A stretch of DNA of 64,000 nucleotides from Ferrovibrio sp964218355 (GTDB taxonomy: Bacteria > Pseudomonadota > Alphaproteobacteria > Ferrovibrionales > Ferrovibrionaceae), in assembly GCF_964218355.1 (NCBI RefSeq), contig NZ_CAXPMC010000018.1, positions 1 through 64,000 of the forward strand, in the 5' to 3' direction. A model generated the notes under the pieces. That model ran no database searches. It had not been told where the DNA came from and saw only the letters and a program-made list of their open reading frames with translations. Shown piece after piece: positions 16,572 to 26,328 of the stretch; positions within the stretch are counted from its first letter, which is position 1; each line of letters opens with the position of its first letter. The translations under genes and the position numbers were made by a program.

Positions 16572-17452
16572 GAGGCCGGGTCGATGCCGCTGCGGAAGCA
16601 GGCCGCGGTCAGGGTATTCTGCAGCAGGCAGGCAATGGTCATCGGGCCGACGCCGCCGGGTACCGGCGTAATCACCCCGGCCACTTCCACCGCCGACGGG
16701 TAATGTACGTCGCCGACCAGCTTCGTCTTCCCGTCCCCTTTCGGCACCCGATTGATGCCGACATCGATCACCGCGGCGCCACGCTGCAGCCATTCGCCAC
16801 GCACCATCTCGGGCCGGCCGACCGCGGCGATGACGATATCCGCCGCGGCGCAGAGCGCCGGCAGGTCGCGGCTTTTCGAATGCGCCACCGTCACCGTGGC
16901 ATTGCCGGCCAGCAGCAGGCTGGCCACCGGCCGGCCGACCAGGATCGAGCGGCCGATCACCAGCGCATTGGCGCCGGCGACCGCAACCCCGGCCTTCTCC
17001 AGCAGGATCATGCAGCCCAGCGGCGTGCAGGGCACCAGCGCCTCGATACCCTGGGCCAGCCTGCCGGCATTGACCGGATGCAGGCCGTCGACGTCCTTCG
17101 CGGGATCGATCGCCGCGATCACCGCCTGGGTGTCGATCTGCGCGGGCAGCGGCATCTGCACCAGGATGCCGTCGACGGCGGGATCGGCATTCAGCTTCGC
17201 CACCACTGCCAGCAGGTCGGCCTGGCTGGTGCTGCCGGCCAGCTTGATCTCGTGCGAGACCATGCCGGCCTCGCGGGTCTGGATGCCCTTGTTGCGCACA
17301 TAGACTTCCGAGGCCGGGTCGTCGCCGACCAGCACCACGGTCAGGCCCGGCAGGCGGCCGGTCTTCGCCCCGAAGCGCTGCACCTTCGCGGCGATCTCGG
17401 CCCGCAGGGCGGCGGCAACGGCCTTGCCGTCGAGAATCCGTGTGTCGCTCAT
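16565..17452 (-). CDS. folD: Bifunctional methylenetetrahydrofolate dehydrogenase/cyclohydrolase
   Basis: This 295-residue enzyme interconverts 5,10-methylene-, methenyl- and 10-formyl-tetrahydrofolate using NADP. It has the catalytic lysine motif YVRNK, the QMPLP substrate loop, the nucleotide-binding GRSILVGRPVASLLL and the C-terminal PVPGGVGPMTIACLL signature. It lies 4 bp downstream of yggU in the same orientation. This is a housekeeping one-carbon gene of normal length; its stop codon lies in a short tandem duplication. Confidence 0.97.
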   Translation of the reverse strand: MSDTRILDGKAVAAALRAEIAAKVQRFGAKTGRLPGLTVVLVGDDPASEVYVRNKGIQTREAGMVSHEIKLAGSTSQADLLAVVAKLNADPAVDGILVQMPLPAQIDTQAVIAAIDPAKDVDGLHPVNAGRLAQGIEALVPCTPLGCMILLEKAGVAVAGANALVIGRSILVGRPVASLLLAGNATVTVAHSKSRDLPALCAAADIVIAAVGRPEMVRGEWLQRGAAVIDVGINRVPKGDGKTKLVGDVHYPSAVEVAGVITPVPGGVGPMTIACLLQNTLTAACFRSGIDPASL

Positions 17453-17456
17453 GACA

Positions 17457-17810
17457 TCATCCTTTCTGCCCCGTTCCGTCAGGGGGGGCGGCGACCAGTG
17501 CCGCCAGCGCGGGTTCGAGCCGGGCGGGATCGCCGCTGATGGCGATCTGCTTGTGGCGGTCGGTGGCGCCGGCCACGATCTCGAAATCCCGCCCCGGCAG
17601 CCTCAGGCGTTTCGCCAGCAGCGCCAGCAGGGCGGCATTGGCCCGGCCGTCCTCGGGCGCGGCGGTCACCCGCGCCGCCAGTTCGCACTGCCCGTCAGCC
17701 GTCGGCTTCACGCCGTCGATGGTGTCGCGGCCGGCCTTCGGCGTCAGCCGCACGAACAGCCGCAGGCCATCGGCCTGCCGGCGCCACGGAACCGGCTGGC
17801 CCGCCGTCAT
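17457..17810 (-). CDS. yggU: DUF167 (YggU) family protein
   Basis: This 117-residue protein matches the DUF167/YggU family: LFVRLTPKAGRDTIDG at the N-terminus and the conserved APEDGRANAALLALLAK helix. YggU-type genes commonly follow yggT, as here with a 2-bp gap. The molecular function is not established. The ATG at 17810 fits family length; a much longer frame upstream is only a shadow of yggT. Confidence 0.9.
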   Translation of the reverse strand: MTAGQPVPWRRQADGLRLFVRLTPKAGRDTIDGVKPTADGQCELAARVTAAPEDGRANAALLALLAKRLRLPGRDFEIVAGATDRHKQIAISGDPARLEPALAALVAAPPDGTGQKG

Positions 17811-17812
17811 GG

Positions 17813-18091
17813 TCAGAGGGCGTATTCCAGCAGCAGGTTGCGGATGAAGATCAGCAGCAGGATCAGGATCACCGGCGAGAGGTCCAGCCCGCCGAGATTG
17901 GGCAGGATGCGGCGGATCGGCCGCAGGGCCGGCTCGGTGATGCGGTAGAGGAAATCGCCGATGGCGTAGACCACGCGGTTGCTGGTGTTGACCACGTTGA
18001 AGGCAACCAGCCAGCTGAGGATGGCCGAGGCGATCAGCAGCCAGATATAGATGCTGAGCACCGTGTCGATCAGCATGATCAGCGAAATCAT
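17813..18091 (-). CDS. yggT: YggT family integral membrane protein
   Basis: This 92-residue protein has two YggT transmembrane helices and the motif LYRITEPALRPIRRILPNLG between them. The ATG at 18091 follows a good GGAGG. YggT proteins are inner-membrane proteins of unclear function linked to osmotic tolerance, cell division or cytochrome assembly in different bacteria. It heads the yggT-yggU-folD run. Confidence 0.9.
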   Translation of the reverse strand: MISLIMLIDTVLSIYIWLLIASAILSWLVAFNVVNTSNRVVYAIGDFLYRITEPALRPIRRILPNLGGLDLSPVILILLLIFIRNLLLEYAL

Positions 18092-18372
18092 CGGCCCTCC
18101 GGCAGGCCGCCGGCTGGCCCGGCGGCGGCATCTGGTGATGGCCCCGAGTGATAGCGGCTGGCCGCCCGGAAGGCAACCGCCGGGGCTGCCCCCGGACCGC
18201 CGGAATTCCGTCAAAGCCCCGCCCGGCCACGCGGATTCGGGCGCGGCGGGGGGAAATCGGCCATCCGGAGCAGACGGCAGTGGACAAAGGCCGGGCCGTT
18301 TGCTAATTGCTGGCCCGCCCGGCCGGGACCGTTGCGACGTCCCCCTCTTCACGCTGGCCGGCGCACCGGCTT

Positions 18373-18448
18373 GGGGCCGTAGCTCAGATGGGAGAGCGCC
18401 TCGTTCGCAATGAGGAGGTCAGGGGTTCGATTCCCCTCGGCTCCACCA
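18373..18448 (+). tRNA. tRNA-Ala (anticodon CGC)
   Basis: All four arms fold: acceptor GGGGCCG with CGGCTCC (one G-U pair), D arm GCTC...GAGC, anticodon stem CCTCG/TGAGG with loop TTCGCAA, and T arm AGGGG TTCGATT CCCCT. The anticodon CGC reads the GCG alanine codon. CCA is encoded. The sequence from the anticodon stem to 8 bp past CCA is duplicated exactly at 26689-26743, so this gene is the likely integration site of the kdp island. A GGACA...TAATTG arrangement near 18280-18310 could be its promoter. Confidence 0.95.
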
Positions 18449-18456
18449 ATTTTCCG
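18402..18456 (+). repeat. Left 55-bp attachment-type repeat
   Basis: This copy spans the tRNA-Ala anticodon stem to 8 bp beyond CCA. It is identical to 26689-26743, and the sequences diverge immediately on both sides (T versus C before, C versus A after). Confidence 0.9.
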
Positions 18457-18463
18457 CAAGGCC

Positions 18464-19153
18464 CTACACCGCCATCAGCCTGTATCCGATCCCGGGTTCG
18501 GTCAGCAGCAGCTGCGGCTGAGCCGCATCGGCCTCGATCTTCTGGCGCAGCTGCCGGGCGAAGACCCGCAGATACTGCACGTCGCTCTGGTGGGCGGGGC
18601 CCCAGACCTCCCGCAGGATGAACTGGTGCGTCAGCACCTTGCCGGCATGCTGCACCAGCAGCTTCAGCAGGTCGTATTCCTTGGGTGACAGCTTCACTGG
18701 CTCGCCTCTCAGGAAGACCTGCCGTTTCTCCAGATCGACCTTCAGGTCGCCGGTGGTGAAAACCGGCGCGCCGGCACTGGCCCCGACGGTATGACGCAAA
18801 GCCGCGCGGATGCGCGCCAGCAATTCGCCGGTGCCGAAGGGCTTGGTGACATAGTCATCCGCCCCGGCATCGAGAGCGGCGATCTTGTCGGCCTCGTCGG
18901 CCCGCACTGACAGCACGACGACTGGCACGGCACTCCATTCCCGCAGCCGGACGATGACCGACTGGCCGTCCATGTCGGGCAGGCCAAGATCGAGCACGAT
19001 CAGGTCAGGCTTCTCGAACGCTGCCAGTCGCAACCCTTCCTGCCCGCCCGCCGCCTCGACGATTCCGAAGCCATGTGCTTCCAGACTGACCCGCAGATAC
19101 CGCCTGATCTGCGGCTCATCGTCGATCACGAGTATCCTGGCACCATCAGCCAT
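18464..19153 (-). CDS. kdpE: KdpE response regulator
   Basis: This 229-residue OmpR/PhoB-type regulator has a receiver domain with acidic Asp11-Asp12, phosphoacceptor Asp55 (LIVLDLGLPD) and a conserved Lys (DDYVTKPF), followed by a winged-helix DNA-binding domain (KLSPKEYDLLKLL...VWG...DVQYLRVFARQLRQKIE). It is phosphorylated by KdpD and activates the kdp genes under potassium limitation. Its start overlaps the kdpD end by 8 bp, and its stop lies 15 bp from the convergent tRNA-Ala. Confidence 0.95.
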   Translation of the reverse strand: MADGARILVIDDEPQIRRYLRVSLEAHGFGIVEAAGGQEGLRLAAFEKPDLIVLDLGLPDMDGQSVIVRLREWSAVPVVVLSVRADEADKIAALDAGADDYVTKPFGTGELLARIRAALRHTVGASAGAPVFTTGDLKVDLEKRQVFLRGEPVKLSPKEYDLLKLLVQHAGKVLTHQFILREVWGPAHQSDVQYLRVFARQLRQKIEADAAQPQLLLTEPGIGYRLMAV

Positions 19154-21872
19154 GCGACATCTTCTCTTCGCCCGGCATTGCCGGCTGCTCTTCCAGCGGC
19201 AGGCTCACGATCATCCGCGTTCCCCGATGAGTCGTCTGGCCGTCAGACACCGGGCTCTCGGCACGAATCGCGCCGCCATGCGCCTTCAGGATGCTGCGGC
19301 AGATCGACAGGCCGAGGCCGGTGCCCGCCACCTGCCGGTCTTCGGCCTTGATGCGATAGAACATGTCGAAGACCTGCTCAAGCTCGGCATGCGGGATCCC
19401 GGAACCGGAATCCGTCACGGTCAGGGTGACATGGCGGTCGTCGTGATGCAGCCGAAGATCGATGGAAGAGCCCCTGGGCGAATACTTGGCCGCATTGTCC
19501 AGCAGGTTGATCAGCACCTGCTCGATCAGGATATAGTCCACCCGCAGCAGCGGCATGGCCGGGTCGATCTGGATGCGGATATCGTGGCCCTGGGTCAGCG
19601 GGGCAGCGCGTCTGACCGCCGTGGCGACGATCTCCTCCGGATCGGTCCAGTCGAGCCTGGGCTGCATGGCGCCGGCCTCGATCCGCGTCATATCGAGCAG
19701 GTTGCCGACAAAGCGGTTCAGACGCTCGGCTTCGTCGCGGACGGTCTGCAAAAGCTCCCTGCGCCCGCTTTCGTCAATCTGCCGGCCGAAATTCATCAGG
19801 CTGGACACACCACCGATGATCGAGGCCAGTGGCGTGCGCAGGTCGTGACTGATCGACGACAGCAGGGCCGAACGCAGCTTTTCCGTCTCGGCCGAGACGC
19901 GCGCCTCTTCGACATCGCGGTTGAGCAGGCTGCGTTCGATGGCCAAAGCCGCCTGCCCGGCCAGTGCATCCAGCAGCCTGCGCCCGTCCGGACCCAGGGC
20001 TGGCCGCTCGCCTGAAAAGCGGATGCCCAATGCGCCCAGTCTGCGCTCGGCGGTGTGCAGCGGCAGGAACAGCCAGTCCGACGACGGCAGCGTGCCGGTG
20101 CCGCGTCCGGCCGGCTCACCTTTCTCCCACGCCCAGTCGGCCGCGATCTTCGCCTTGTCGTCGATCCGGTCTTCCGGCGGGTAGGCGGCACGAATTGCGA
20201 GCCGGCCCTCTTCCGGCATCAGCACCAGCGACTGCGCCTTGCTCGTCGCCGCCACATGATGCACGACGGCCCAGAGGATGTCGTCCTCCGCTGCTGCACC
20301 CGTGACCATGCGGCTGAAATCATAGAGCGAGGCCGTACGGGCCTCGCGGATACGGGCTGCTTCCGCCTGCGCCCTGATCCGCGCCGTCAGGGTGCTGGTG
20401 ATCAGCGCGACGGCGAGGAAGACGAAGAAGGTGTAGATATTCTCCGCATTGGCGATGGTGAAGGTGTAGAGCGGCTGCAGGAACAGGAAATTGTAGCCCA
20501 GAACGGCCGCCACCGAGCTCAGTACGGCAGCCGAATGGCCGTAGCGCAGGGAGCTGAACAGTACGCCGACAAGGATCAGCAGCGGAATGCTGGAATGCGG
20601 CAGCCAGTCCTCTGCCAGTTTCACCAGACCGGTAACGCCCAGAGACAGAACGGCGGCCGGGACCAGGCCCGCAAGGCGGATACCGGCGAGGCGATCCCGC
20701 ATAAGGTCGAACCACGATTCGGCCTCCGACGACCCGGTGATCACGTGGATGTTGATCCCGTCGCCCAGCTCGACCAGGCGGTCCGTCAGCGTGCCGCGCA
20801 GGCGATTGACCAGCCGCGACCGGTGGCTGCGGGCCACGACGATCTCGGTCACGTTGCGCTGGCGGGCCTGCCGGATGATCTCGCCCGGTACATTGCCGCC
20901 GGCCACCGTGACGACCTCGGCGCCGAATTCCTCGGCCAGGGTCAGGGCCCGGTTGATCTGCGTCTTCTCGTTATCCGACAGGCGATCATGCGCCGGGGTC
21001 TCGACATAGAGGGCAATCCACGGCGCCTTACGCCGCTCGGCGATCCGTCGCGCCGTCCGCACTAGTCGCGGCATCAGCGGACTGGGACTGATGCAGGCCA
21101 TGATGCGGTCCCGCGTCGGCCAAGGGCCTGCAATGGCGTGCGACTGCATGTAGGACAGCATCTGGCTGTCGACCTGATCGGCGGCCTTCCGCAACGCCAG
21201 TTCGCGCAGGGCGGTCAGGTTGCCGGGAGTGAAGAAGTGATGCACGGCGCGGACGGCCTGATCGGGCACATAAACCTTGCCTTCCTTCAGCCGCTTGATC
21301 AGGTCTTCGGGCGGAAGGTCGATCACCTCGATGGTGTCGGCCTGTGCCAGCACACTGTCGGGCACCGTCTCACGTACCTTCACGCGGGTGATCTGCGCCA
21401 CCACGTCGTTCAGGCTTTCCAGATGCTGGATGTTCAGCGCGGTATAGACATCGATTCCCGTCGCCCGGATTTCCTCGATATCCTGATACCGTTTTTCATG
21501 CCGGCTGCCGGGTACATTGGTGTGGGCCAGTTCGTCGATCAGCACCAGTTGCGGCCGACGCTTCAGGACCTCGTCGACATCGAGTTCGTTGAACACACGG
21601 TCGCGATAGGCTACCCGCCGCTGCGGTAACTGCTCCAGCCCGCGCAGAAGGTCGGCCGTCTCCTGCCGCCCGTGGGTCTCAACCACACCGACGACGACAT
21701 CCACGCCTTCACGCTGACGGGCATGGGCGGTTTCCAGCATCGCATAGGTCTTGCCCACGCCGGGCGCAGCGCCCAGAAAGACGTTCAGACGACCACGCTT
21801 CTCCTGCGTGGCCGTCTGGAGCAGAGCGTCCGGTGACGGTCGACTGTCTTGATCGGGCCGGTCTTCAGGCAT
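19146..21872 (-). CDS. kdpD: KdpD sensor histidine kinase
   Basis: This 908-residue sensor has full-length KdpD architecture: an N-terminal KdpD domain with Walker A GAAPGVGKT (residues 34-42) and Walker B (LVLIDELAHTNVPGSRH), a universal-stress-like domain, four closely spaced transmembrane helices near residues 400-500, a GAF-like region, the HisKA helix with phosphorylatable His (SSISHDLRTPLAS) and an HATPase domain (INLLDNAAKYSPRGS, DSGSGIP, GTGLGLSICR). It senses potassium limitation and ionic stress and phosphorylates KdpE. It begins 21 bp after kdpC. Confidence 0.97.
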   Translation of the reverse strand: MPEDRPDQDSRPSPDALLQTATQEKRGRLNVFLGAAPGVGKTYAMLETAHARQREGVDVVVGVVETHGRQETADLLRGLEQLPQRRVAYRDRVFNELDVDEVLKRRPQLVLIDELAHTNVPGSRHEKRYQDIEEIRATGIDVYTALNIQHLESLNDVVAQITRVKVRETVPDSVLAQADTIEVIDLPPEDLIKRLKEGKVYVPDQAVRAVHHFFTPGNLTALRELALRKAADQVDSQMLSYMQSHAIAGPWPTRDRIMACISPSPLMPRLVRTARRIAERRKAPWIALYVETPAHDRLSDNEKTQINRALTLAEEFGAEVVTVAGGNVPGEIIRQARQRNVTEIVVARSHRSRLVNRLRGTLTDRLVELGDGINIHVITGSSEAESWFDLMRDRLAGIRLAGLVPAAVLSLGVTGLVKLAEDWLPHSSIPLLILVGVLFSSLRYGHSAAVLSSVAAVLGYNFLFLQPLYTFTIANAENIYTFFVFLAVALITSTLTARIRAQAEAARIREARTASLYDFSRMVTGAAAEDDILWAVVHHVAATSKAQSLVLMPEEGRLAIRAAYPPEDRIDDKAKIAADWAWEKGEPAGRGTGTLPSSDWLFLPLHTAERRLGALGIRFSGERPALGPDGRRLLDALAGQAALAIERSLLNRDVEEARVSAETEKLRSALLSSISHDLRTPLASIIGGVSSLMNFGRQIDESGRRELLQTVRDEAERLNRFVGNLLDMTRIEAGAMQPRLDWTDPEEIVATAVRRAAPLTQGHDIRIQIDPAMPLLRVDYILIEQVLINLLDNAAKYSPRGSSIDLRLHHDDRHVTLTVTDSGSGIPHAELEQVFDMFYRIKAEDRQVAGTGLGLSICRSILKAHGGAIRAESPVSDGQTTHRGTRMIVSLPLEEQPAMPGEEKMSHG

Positions 21873-21893
21873 CGATCCTCACGATGAAAGACC

Positions 21894-22472
21894 TCACTTC
21901 GCTACCGGCTTCATCTTATCCAAGGCGATGTTCAGCGTCAGCACATTGACGCCCGGCTGACCGAGGAATCCCAGCCACGGCCGTTCGGTATGCGCCTCCA
22001 CCAGGGACTGGACGTCGGCGATGGTCAGGCCGCGCGCTTCGGCCACGCGGGGAACCTGCCGTGCCGCATTGGCCGGCGAGATATGCGGATCCAGACCGCT
22101 GCCGGATGCGGTGACGGCATCCATGGGGACGGCAGCCGAGCCATCCCGCGCCCTGTAGGCTTCCGTGTCGCCGGCAACCCGCTCGATCAGGGCTTTCGCT
22201 GTGGGCGCGAGATTCGACCCGCCCGACGCAGTCGCATCATAGCCGTCCCTGCCGGCGGCCGAGGGGCGCGGCAGGAAATACTGCGGCCGGGTGAAGGCCT
22301 GCGCGATCAGCGACGAGCCGATGACCTTACCGTTCTGTTCGATCAGGCTGCCGCCGGCCTGCTTAGGAAACAGACTCTGGCCGATACCGGTCATCGCCAG
22401 CGGATACAGCAATCCGGTCACCAGCGTGAAGAAGGCCAGCAGAACCAGTGCGGGGCGGATATGGGTGAGCAT
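21894..22472 (-). CDS. kdpC: KdpC, potassium-transporting ATPase subunit C
   Basis: This 192-residue protein has one N-terminal membrane helix (residues 4-25) and a periplasmic domain with the family signatures QAFTRPQYFLPRPSA, GGSNLAPT and the C-terminal PWLGFLGQPGVNVLTLN. KdpC stabilises the KdpFABC complex and raises nucleotide affinity. AAGGAGAG precedes the ATG, and it follows kdpB by 11 bp. Confidence 0.96.
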   Translation of the reverse strand: MLTHIRPALVLLAFFTLVTGLLYPLAMTGIGQSLFPKQAGGSLIEQNGKVIGSSLIAQAFTRPQYFLPRPSAAGRDGYDATASGGSNLAPTAKALIERVAGDTEAYRARDGSAAVPMDAVTASGSGLDPHISPANAARQVPRVAEARGLTIADVQSLVEAHTERPWLGFLGQPGVNVLTLNIALDKMKPVAK

Positions 22473-22483
22473 GTCTTCTCTCC

Positions 22484-24511
22484 TTACGCCATGCCAAGGG
22501 CTGAGACGGCGATGTCGATGGCCTTGATGCCGAGGAACGGCAGAACGACACCGCCGAAACCGTAGATCACCAGATTGCGTCGCAGCAGCGTGGCGGCTGG
22601 CAGAGGACGATAGCGCACGCCTTTCAGGGCCAGCGGGATGAGGGCGATGATGATCAGGGCATTGAAGATCACCGCCGAGAGGATGGCGCTCTGCGGCGAA
22701 CTCAATTGCATCACATTCAGGCTACCAAGCTGCGGATAGGTCGCAACGAAAAGCGCCGGGATGATGGCGAAATATTTCGCCACGTCGTTGGCCAGACTGA
22801 AGGTGGTCAGCGAACCCCGGCTCATCAGCAGCTGCTTGCCGATCATCACGACCTCGATCAGCTTGGTCGGGTTGCTGTCGAGATCGACCATATTGCCGGC
22901 CTCGCGGGCCGCCGCCGTGCCGATATTCATGACCAGCCCGACATCGGCCTGCGCCAGCGCCGGGGCATCGTTGGTGCCGTCGCCGCACATGGCGACCAGC
23001 TTGCCCTCGCCCTGCTCCTTGCGGATCAACTCCAGCTTCTTCTCCGGTGTCGCCTCGGCAATGAAATCGTCCACACCAGCCTCGGCCGCAATGGCGGCTG
23101 CCGTCAACGGATTGTCGCCGGTCACCATCACCGTGCGGATGCCCATGCGGCGCAGTTCGGCGAATCGCTCGCGGATGCCGGTCTTCACGATGTCCTTCAG
23201 ATGAATGACGCCGAGGATTCGGTTGTCGATGGCAACCACCAGCGGGGTGCCACCCGACTTGGCGATTCTTTCGACGGCCACGGTCAGGTCTGCCGTGGCC
23301 TGCACGCCGACATGCCGCAGCACGGCATCGAGAGCACCCTTGCGGATCTGCCTGGCATCAAGATCGAGACCGCTCATCCGGGTCTGGGCCGAGAAGGTGA
23401 TGAAACTGCCGGCCTTTGCCCGGTCGATCTGCTGACCCAGCGCGTATTTCTCGACGGCCAGTGCGACGATGGACTTGCCCTCGGGCGTTTCGTCGGCGAC
23501 GGAAGCGAGCAAAGCCGCCTCGGCCAGTTCATGCTCGGACACGCCGGGCAGAGCCACGAAGGCCGAGGCCATGCGGTTGCCATGGGTGATGGTGCCGGTC
23601 TTGTCGAGCAGCAGCGTATCGACATCGCCGGCGGCCTCCACGGCGCGGCCGGACTTGGCGATCACGTTATGCCGGATCAGGCGGTCCATGCCGGCGATGC
23701 CGATGGCGGACAGCAGTCCGCCAATGGTGGTCGGTGTCAGGGTCACGAGAAGCGCAATCAGATAGACCACCGGCACCGGCATGCCGGAATAGATCGCCAA
23801 GGCTTCGAGGCTGCCGGTCGTGACGAGGAAGATCAGAGTCATACCGACCAAAAGCACGGTGAGTGCGACTTCGTTCGGTGTCTTTTGCCGCTTCGCCCCT
23901 TCCACCAGACCGATCATGCGGTCGAGGAAGCTTTCACCCGGATTGACGGTGATCCTGACCTTGATCCAGTCCGACAACACCCGCGTACCGCCGGTGACGC
24001 CAGACCGGTCGCCGCCGGATTCCCGGATCACCGGGGCTGATTCGCCGGTGATGGCCGATTCATCCACCGAGGCGATGCCCTCGATCACGTCACCGTCGCC
24101 CGGAATAGGATCGCCGGCTTCGACCAGAACGACATCGCCGATCCGCAACGCCGTGGCTGGCACCAGCGTGATCGTCCCATCGGTACCGAGCTTCTTGGCC
24201 ATCGCCTCGGTCTTGCCGCGACGCAAGCTTTCGGCCTGCGCCTTGCCGCGACCTTCCGCCAGGGCTTCCGCGAAATTGGCGAACAGCACGGTGAACCACA
24301 GCCATGCCGAAATCTGTCCCAGCAGGGCCGCTTCGCCGCCGGCAAAGAGATCACGGACGAAGAGCACGGTCGAGACGGCGGCAACGGCGGCAGTGACGAA
24401 CATCACCGGGTTACGCCAGAGCTGGCGCGGATCGAGTTTGACGAGAGATTGCGTGACTGCCTCCCGCATCAGGGCGGAATCGAAGGTTTTCTGAACCACA
24501 GCTTTGCTCAT
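22484..24511 (-). CDS. kdpB: KdpB, P-type ATPase subunit
   Basis: This 675-residue P-type ATPase contains the phosphorylated aspartate motif DKTGTIT (around residue 300), the actuator TGES, the KGAL nucleotide-binding region and the GDGTNDAPALAQADVG hinge. It energises potassium import by KdpA. The ATG at 24511 is preceded by GAGG and lies 10 bp past kdpA; a start further upstream (24562) would overlap kdpA without similarity to the family. Confidence 0.97.
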   Translation of the reverse strand: MSKAVVQKTFDSALMREAVTQSLVKLDPRQLWRNPVMFVTAAVAAVSTVLFVRDLFAGGEAALLGQISAWLWFTVLFANFAEALAEGRGKAQAESLRRGKTEAMAKKLGTDGTITLVPATALRIGDVVLVEAGDPIPGDGDVIEGIASVDESAITGESAPVIRESGGDRSGVTGGTRVLSDWIKVRITVNPGESFLDRMIGLVEGAKRQKTPNEVALTVLLVGMTLIFLVTTGSLEALAIYSGMPVPVVYLIALLVTLTPTTIGGLLSAIGIAGMDRLIRHNVIAKSGRAVEAAGDVDTLLLDKTGTITHGNRMASAFVALPGVSEHELAEAALLASVADETPEGKSIVALAVEKYALGQQIDRAKAGSFITFSAQTRMSGLDLDARQIRKGALDAVLRHVGVQATADLTVAVERIAKSGGTPLVVAIDNRILGVIHLKDIVKTGIRERFAELRRMGIRTVMVTGDNPLTAAAIAAEAGVDDFIAEATPEKKLELIRKEQGEGKLVAMCGDGTNDAPALAQADVGLVMNIGTAAAREAGNMVDLDSNPTKLIEVVMIGKQLLMSRGSLTTFSLANDVAKYFAIIPALFVATYPQLGSLNVMQLSSPQSAILSAVIFNALIIIALIPLALKGVRYRPLPAATLLRRNLVIYGFGGVVLPFLGIKAIDIAVSALGMA

Positions 24512-24521
24512 GACAGTATCC

Positions 24522-26219
24522 TCAGAAAGTCGTGCCGGCGGCGAGCAGCAGATGCTCGACAATCGGCCCCAGCGCCAAGGCGGGGAAGAAGGTGAGACCG
24601 CCGACGATCAGGATCGTGCCGGCCAGCAGCAGGACGAACATCGGACCATCGGTGGGGAAACTGCCGGCCGAAGCGGGCGTCGCCTTCTTGGCGGCCAGAC
24701 CGCCGGCCATGGCAATCACCGGCACGATCATCGCAAAGCGTCCGAGCAGCATGACGATGCCCAGTGCGGTGTTGTAGAAGACCGAATTGGCGGTCAGTCC
24801 CGCGAAGGCACTGCCGTTATTGCCGGCTGCAGACGTGAAGCCATAGAGCACTTCGCTCAGGCCGTGGGGCCCCGAGGACAGTAAGCCAGCCAAACCCGGC
24901 TCGGTGACCAGCGCCACCGCCGTGCCGACCAGAATGGCCATCGGCGAGACCAGGATCGCCAGCACCGCCAGCCTGGCTTCGCGTGCTTCAATCTTCTTGC
25001 CGAGATATTCCGGACTGCGGCCGACCATCAGCCCGGCGATGAACAAGGTCGCCACGATGAACAGCGCCACGCCATAGAAGCCCGCCCCCACGCCGCCGAC
25101 GATCACTTCGCCCAGCATGATGTTGAGCATCGGGATCATGCCGCCGAGCGGCAGGAAGCTGGAATGCATGGCATTGACCGCACCGCAGGAGGCCGCCGTG
25201 GTGATGACCGCAAACAGCGCGGAGGTGAAACTGCCGAAGCGGACCTCCTTGCCTTCCATGTTGCCCATGGCCGGGTCGACACCCAGTGCGGTCAGTAGCG
25301 GATTGGCACCGGCCTCCGCGTGACCGGCGACCAGAACGCCAGCCACGAGCAGCAGCAGCATCGTGGCGAGAATCGCGTATCCCTGCCGCTGGTCCTTCAC
25401 CATGCGGCCGAACGCATTGGTGAGCGCGGCGCCGATCAGGAAGATCATCAGCATCTGCACGAAGTTGCTCAGTGCGGTCGGATTCTCGAAGGGATGTGCC
25501 GCATTGGCGTTGAAAAAGCCGCCGCCATTGGTGCCCAGCATCTTGATCGCCACCTGGCTCGCCACCGGGCCCTGCGCGATCACCTGCTGCGCACCTTCCA
25601 GCGTCGTCGCCGTGGTATAGGCATCGAAATTCTGCGGCACGCCCTGCCAGATCAGAGAGGTTGCCGCGATCACAGCGCCGGGCAGCAGCAGGCCAAGCGT
25701 GGCCCGCGTCAGGTCGGTCCAGAAATTGCCGACCGTCCTGGCCGATTTGCGGGCAAAGGCGCGGATGACCACGAGGGCAATCGCGATGCCGGTAGCAGCC
25801 GAGACGAAATTCTGTACCGTCAGGCCCGCCATCTGGCTGAAATAGCTCATGGTGCCTTCGCCGCCATAGGCCTGCCAGTTGGTGTTGGTGACGAAACTGA
25901 CGGCGGTGTTGAAGGCCAGATCGCTAGGCAAAGCCGGCAGGCCCTGCGGGTTGAGCGGCAGCATGTCCTGCAGACGCAGGATGGCGAACAGCAGCAGGAA
26001 GCCGGCCAGATTGAAGACCAGCATGGCAATGGCATAGGCCGACCAGTGCTGCTCGCGGGCGTCACTGACACCGGCAAGCGCATAAAGCGGCCGTTCGATG
26101 GGCCGCAACCAGCCGATCTCGCCAGCAAACAGCCGCGTCATGTAGAGGCCAAGGACAGGGGTGGCGGCCAGAATGAGGACCAGATACAGGCCAAGCTGGA
26201 GATTGTCGTTCTGGGTCAT
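24522..26219 (-). CDS. kdpA: KdpA, potassium-binding channel-like subunit
   Basis: This 565-residue protein has about ten membrane helices and the four selectivity-filter repeats of the superfamily of K+ transporters, visible as SFVTNTNWQ, MLGTNGGGFFNANAAHPFENPT, AASCGAVNAM and SAAGNNGSAF. It selects K+ and passes it to KdpB. The ATG at 26219 fits the usual N-terminus and starts 7 bp after kdpF. Confidence 0.97.
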   Translation of the reverse strand: MTQNDNLQLGLYLVLILAATPVLGLYMTRLFAGEIGWLRPIERPLYALAGVSDAREQHWSAYAIAMLVFNLAGFLLLFAILRLQDMLPLNPQGLPALPSDLAFNTAVSFVTNTNWQAYGGEGTMSYFSQMAGLTVQNFVSAATGIAIALVVIRAFARKSARTVGNFWTDLTRATLGLLLPGAVIAATSLIWQGVPQNFDAYTTATTLEGAQQVIAQGPVASQVAIKMLGTNGGGFFNANAAHPFENPTALSNFVQMLMIFLIGAALTNAFGRMVKDQRQGYAILATMLLLLVAGVLVAGHAEAGANPLLTALGVDPAMGNMEGKEVRFGSFTSALFAVITTAASCGAVNAMHSSFLPLGGMIPMLNIMLGEVIVGGVGAGFYGVALFIVATLFIAGLMVGRSPEYLGKKIEAREARLAVLAILVSPMAILVGTAVALVTEPGLAGLLSSGPHGLSEVLYGFTSAAGNNGSAFAGLTANSVFYNTALGIVMLLGRFAMIVPVIAMAGGLAAKKATPASAGSFPTDGPMFVLLLAGTILIVGGLTFFPALALGPIVEHLLLAAGTTF

Positions 26220-26226
26220 GGCCGCC

Positions 26227-26316
26227 TCAGAAGCGTTCCGCCCGCAGCAGGGCGCAGACCAGATAGGCGGCGAGCAGGAGCGCGACACCCCCGCCCAGGA
26301 TGAAATCGAAGGTCAT
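26227..26316 (-). CDS. kdpF: KdpF, small stabilising subunit
   Basis: This 29-residue single-helix peptide begins MTFDFILGGGVALLLAAY and ends LRAERF. It has the size, position (directly before kdpA) and composition of KdpF, the lipid-like stabiliser of the KdpABC complex. The stop lies 7 bp before the kdpA ATG. Confidence 0.88.
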   Translation of the reverse strand: MTFDFILGGGVALLLAAYLVCALLRAERF

Positions 26317-26328
26317 GGGGTGACGCTC